NCBI RefSeq assembly: GCF_016862215.1
Contig: NZ_BOMN01000080.1
Coordinates: 1-64,000, forward strand
Length of the DNA stretch: 64,000 nt
Direction: 5' to 3'
Source of the DNA: Winogradskya humida
Lineage (GTDB): Bacteria; Actinomycetota; Actinomycetes; Mycobacteriales; Micromonosporaceae
A program made the position numbers and the translations under genes. Shown here piece by piece: positions 63,048 to 64,000 of this stretch (its first letter is position 1; each line of letters opens with the position of its first letter). Under the pieces are notes generated by a model. That model made no database searches, was not told the DNA's origin, and was given only the letters and a program-made list of their open reading frames with translations.

Positions 63048-63079
63048 GTTGACGTACCCGAACCGGAAGAAGGCTTCAT

Positions 63080-64000
63080 TTGGACAGCCCCCGCAAACCC
63101 AGGAAATTGACCGCCGCCGAGAAGAAGCAGGCGAAGGAAGTCTCCCTGCGCCGCATCGGCCGCCTGTTCACCGCCCACCGGGCCCAGCTCACCGTGGTCG
63201 TCGCGATCATCGTGGCGTCCTCGGTGATCTCCATGGCCTCGCCGTTCCTGCTCCGCGCCGTCATCGACGACGCCCTCCCCCACCAGGACCTCGCCCTGCT
63301 CGGCTGGCTCGTCGCCGGCATGGTCGCCGTCGCCGGGGTCACCTCCGCCCTCGGCGTGATCCAGACCTGGATCTCCACCACCGTCGGCCAGCAGGTCATG
63401 CACCGGCTGCGCACCGACGTCTTCACGCATCTGCACCGCCAGTCCGTGGGCTTCTTCACGCGCACGCGCACCGGTGAGGTGCAGTCCCGGATCACCAACG
63501 ACATCGGCGGCATGCAGTCGGTCGTCACGTCGACAGCCACCTCGATCGCCTCGAACCTCACCACCGTCGTCGCCACCGCCGTCGCGATGGCCGCGCTCTC
63601 CTGGCAGCTGTCGCTCGTCTCGCTGGTCGTGCTGCCGCCCGCGATCTACCTGACCCGCCGGGTCGCGCAGATGCGCCGCGAGATCACCGCCCAGCGCCAG
63701 CGCGAGCTCGCCGACCTCAACGTCACCGTCGAGGAGGGCCTGTCCATCAGCGGCATCCAGCTCTCCAAGACGATGGGTACGGGCGCCGCGCTCGTCAGCC
63801 GCTTCACCGAGTCCTCCCAGCGTCTGATCGACCTGGAGCTGCGCTCGGAGCTCGCGGGCCGCTGGCGGATGGCCTCGATGACCATCCTCTTCGCCGCGAT
63901 CCCGGCGGTCATCTACCTCAGCGCCGGCCTGCCCTTCACCGCCGGCAAGCTCAGCATCGGCACCCTGGTCGCGTTCACCGCGCTGCAGTCCGGCCTGTTC
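63080..64000 (+). CDS. ABC exporter (fused membrane and ATPase type), 5' part only
   Basis: The open frame runs off the right edge; 307 codons are visible. The start is a TTG with AAGAAGG 7 nt upstream. After a basic N-terminus (LDSPRKPRKLTAAEKKQAKEVSLRRIGRLFTAHR) comes the type-1 exporter transmembrane domain: SPFLLRAVIDDALPHQD, LGVIQTWISTTVGQQVMHRLRTDVFTHLHRQSVGFFTRTRTGEVQSRITNDIGGMQ and LSWQLSLVSLVVLPPAIYLTRRV, with four or five helices visible. The ATPase half must lie beyond 64000. It is probably a multidrug exporter regulated by the divergent MarR protein. Confidence 0.88.
   Translation, partial: MDSPRKPRKLTAAEKKQAKEVSLRRIGRLFTAHRAQLTVVVAIIVASSVISMASPFLLRAVIDDALPHQDLALLGWLVAGMVAVAGVTSALGVIQTWISTTVGQQVMHRLRTDVFTHLHRQSVGFFTRTRTGEVQSRITNDIGGMQSVVTSTATSIASNLTTVVATAVAMAALSWQLSLVSLVVLPPAIYLTRRVAQMRREITAQRQRELADLNVTVEEGLSISGIQLSKTMGTGAALVSRFTESSQRLIDLELRSELAGRWRMASMTILFAAIPAVIYLSAGLPFTAGKLSIGTLVAFTALQSGLF

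Overview
The window is high-GC DNA with GTG/TTG starts, many 4-bp ATGA/GTGA gene overlaps, an F420-type luciferase-like enzyme, IclR/TetR/ROK/MocR regulators and a SigE-type ECF factor. This points to a filamentous actinobacterium, most likely of the Actinoplanes/Micromonosporaceae type (inferred from gene content and codon use, not from a marker gene). It looks chromosomal. I see no rRNA or tRNA gene, CRISPR array, prophage or insertion sequence.

Layout. (1) 98-6519: a glycerol regulon, with glpK1-iclR divergent from glpF-glpK2-glpD, so there are two complete glycerol kinases. (2) 6725-15752: single genes. These include an S16 (Lon-type) protease without its PDZ domain, a TetR/NTF2-like pair with a palindromic operator, a secreted protein made of three near-identical ~96-aa repeats, a 1211-aa NACHT NTPase that resembles bacterial anti-phage sensors, and a thaumatin-like/ricin-lectin protein whose C-terminus is frameshifted at a 7-G run. 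(3) 15835-27065: a tightly overlapping nine-gene exopolysaccharide cluster on the minus strand. It combines PelF- and PelG-like proteins of bacterial Pel systems with GH114 hydrolases and an Agd3/CE18-like deacetylase known from fungal galactosaminogalactan, plus two SDR epimerases, a nucleotide-sugar dehydrogenase and a nucleotidyltransferase. (4) 27692-31310: nitronate monooxygenase, a repeat field, a metallophosphoesterase pseudogene with its middle deleted, and a PitA phosphate-transport operon. (5) 31476-42936: a reductive pyrimidine / beta-alanine degradation cluster. A MocR regulator and a transaminase diverge from beta-ureidopropionase, dihydropyrimidinase, a CoA-acylating semialdehyde dehydrogenase, an F420-type LLM enzyme and an ABC importer. 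(6) 43012-53302: an ECF sigma factor with a likely anti-sigma partner, a secreted PQQ-type sugar dehydrogenase with a Tat-exported TIM-barrel protein, a GGDEF-EAL protein and membrane proteins. (7) 53538-64000: a ROK regulator with a ChvE/XylFGH-type sugar ABC importer, a TetR-MMPL export pair with twin operators, and a MarR regulator divergent from an ABC exporter that runs off the window.

How they work together. Regions 1, 5 and 7 are self-contained catabolic or transport modules, each with its own regulator and a candidate operator in its divergent or upstream gap. Region 3 should make, partly deacetylate and trim a cationic hexosamine-rich polymer. The GGDEF-EAL protein at 49.7-52 kb could set a c-di-GMP level, but no PelD-like receptor is visible in region 3.

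A pervasive oddity is short tandem repeats (unit lengths 14, 15, 18-19, 22, 35, 42, 47 and about 60 bp) in gaps between genes, mostly at 3' ends. In-frame repeats of 24-30 bp also occur at the N-termini of three proteins. The units differ from gap to gap. Starts given below were often moved inward from the longest reading frame, using ribosome-binding sites, family alignment from memory and overlap with the upstream gene.
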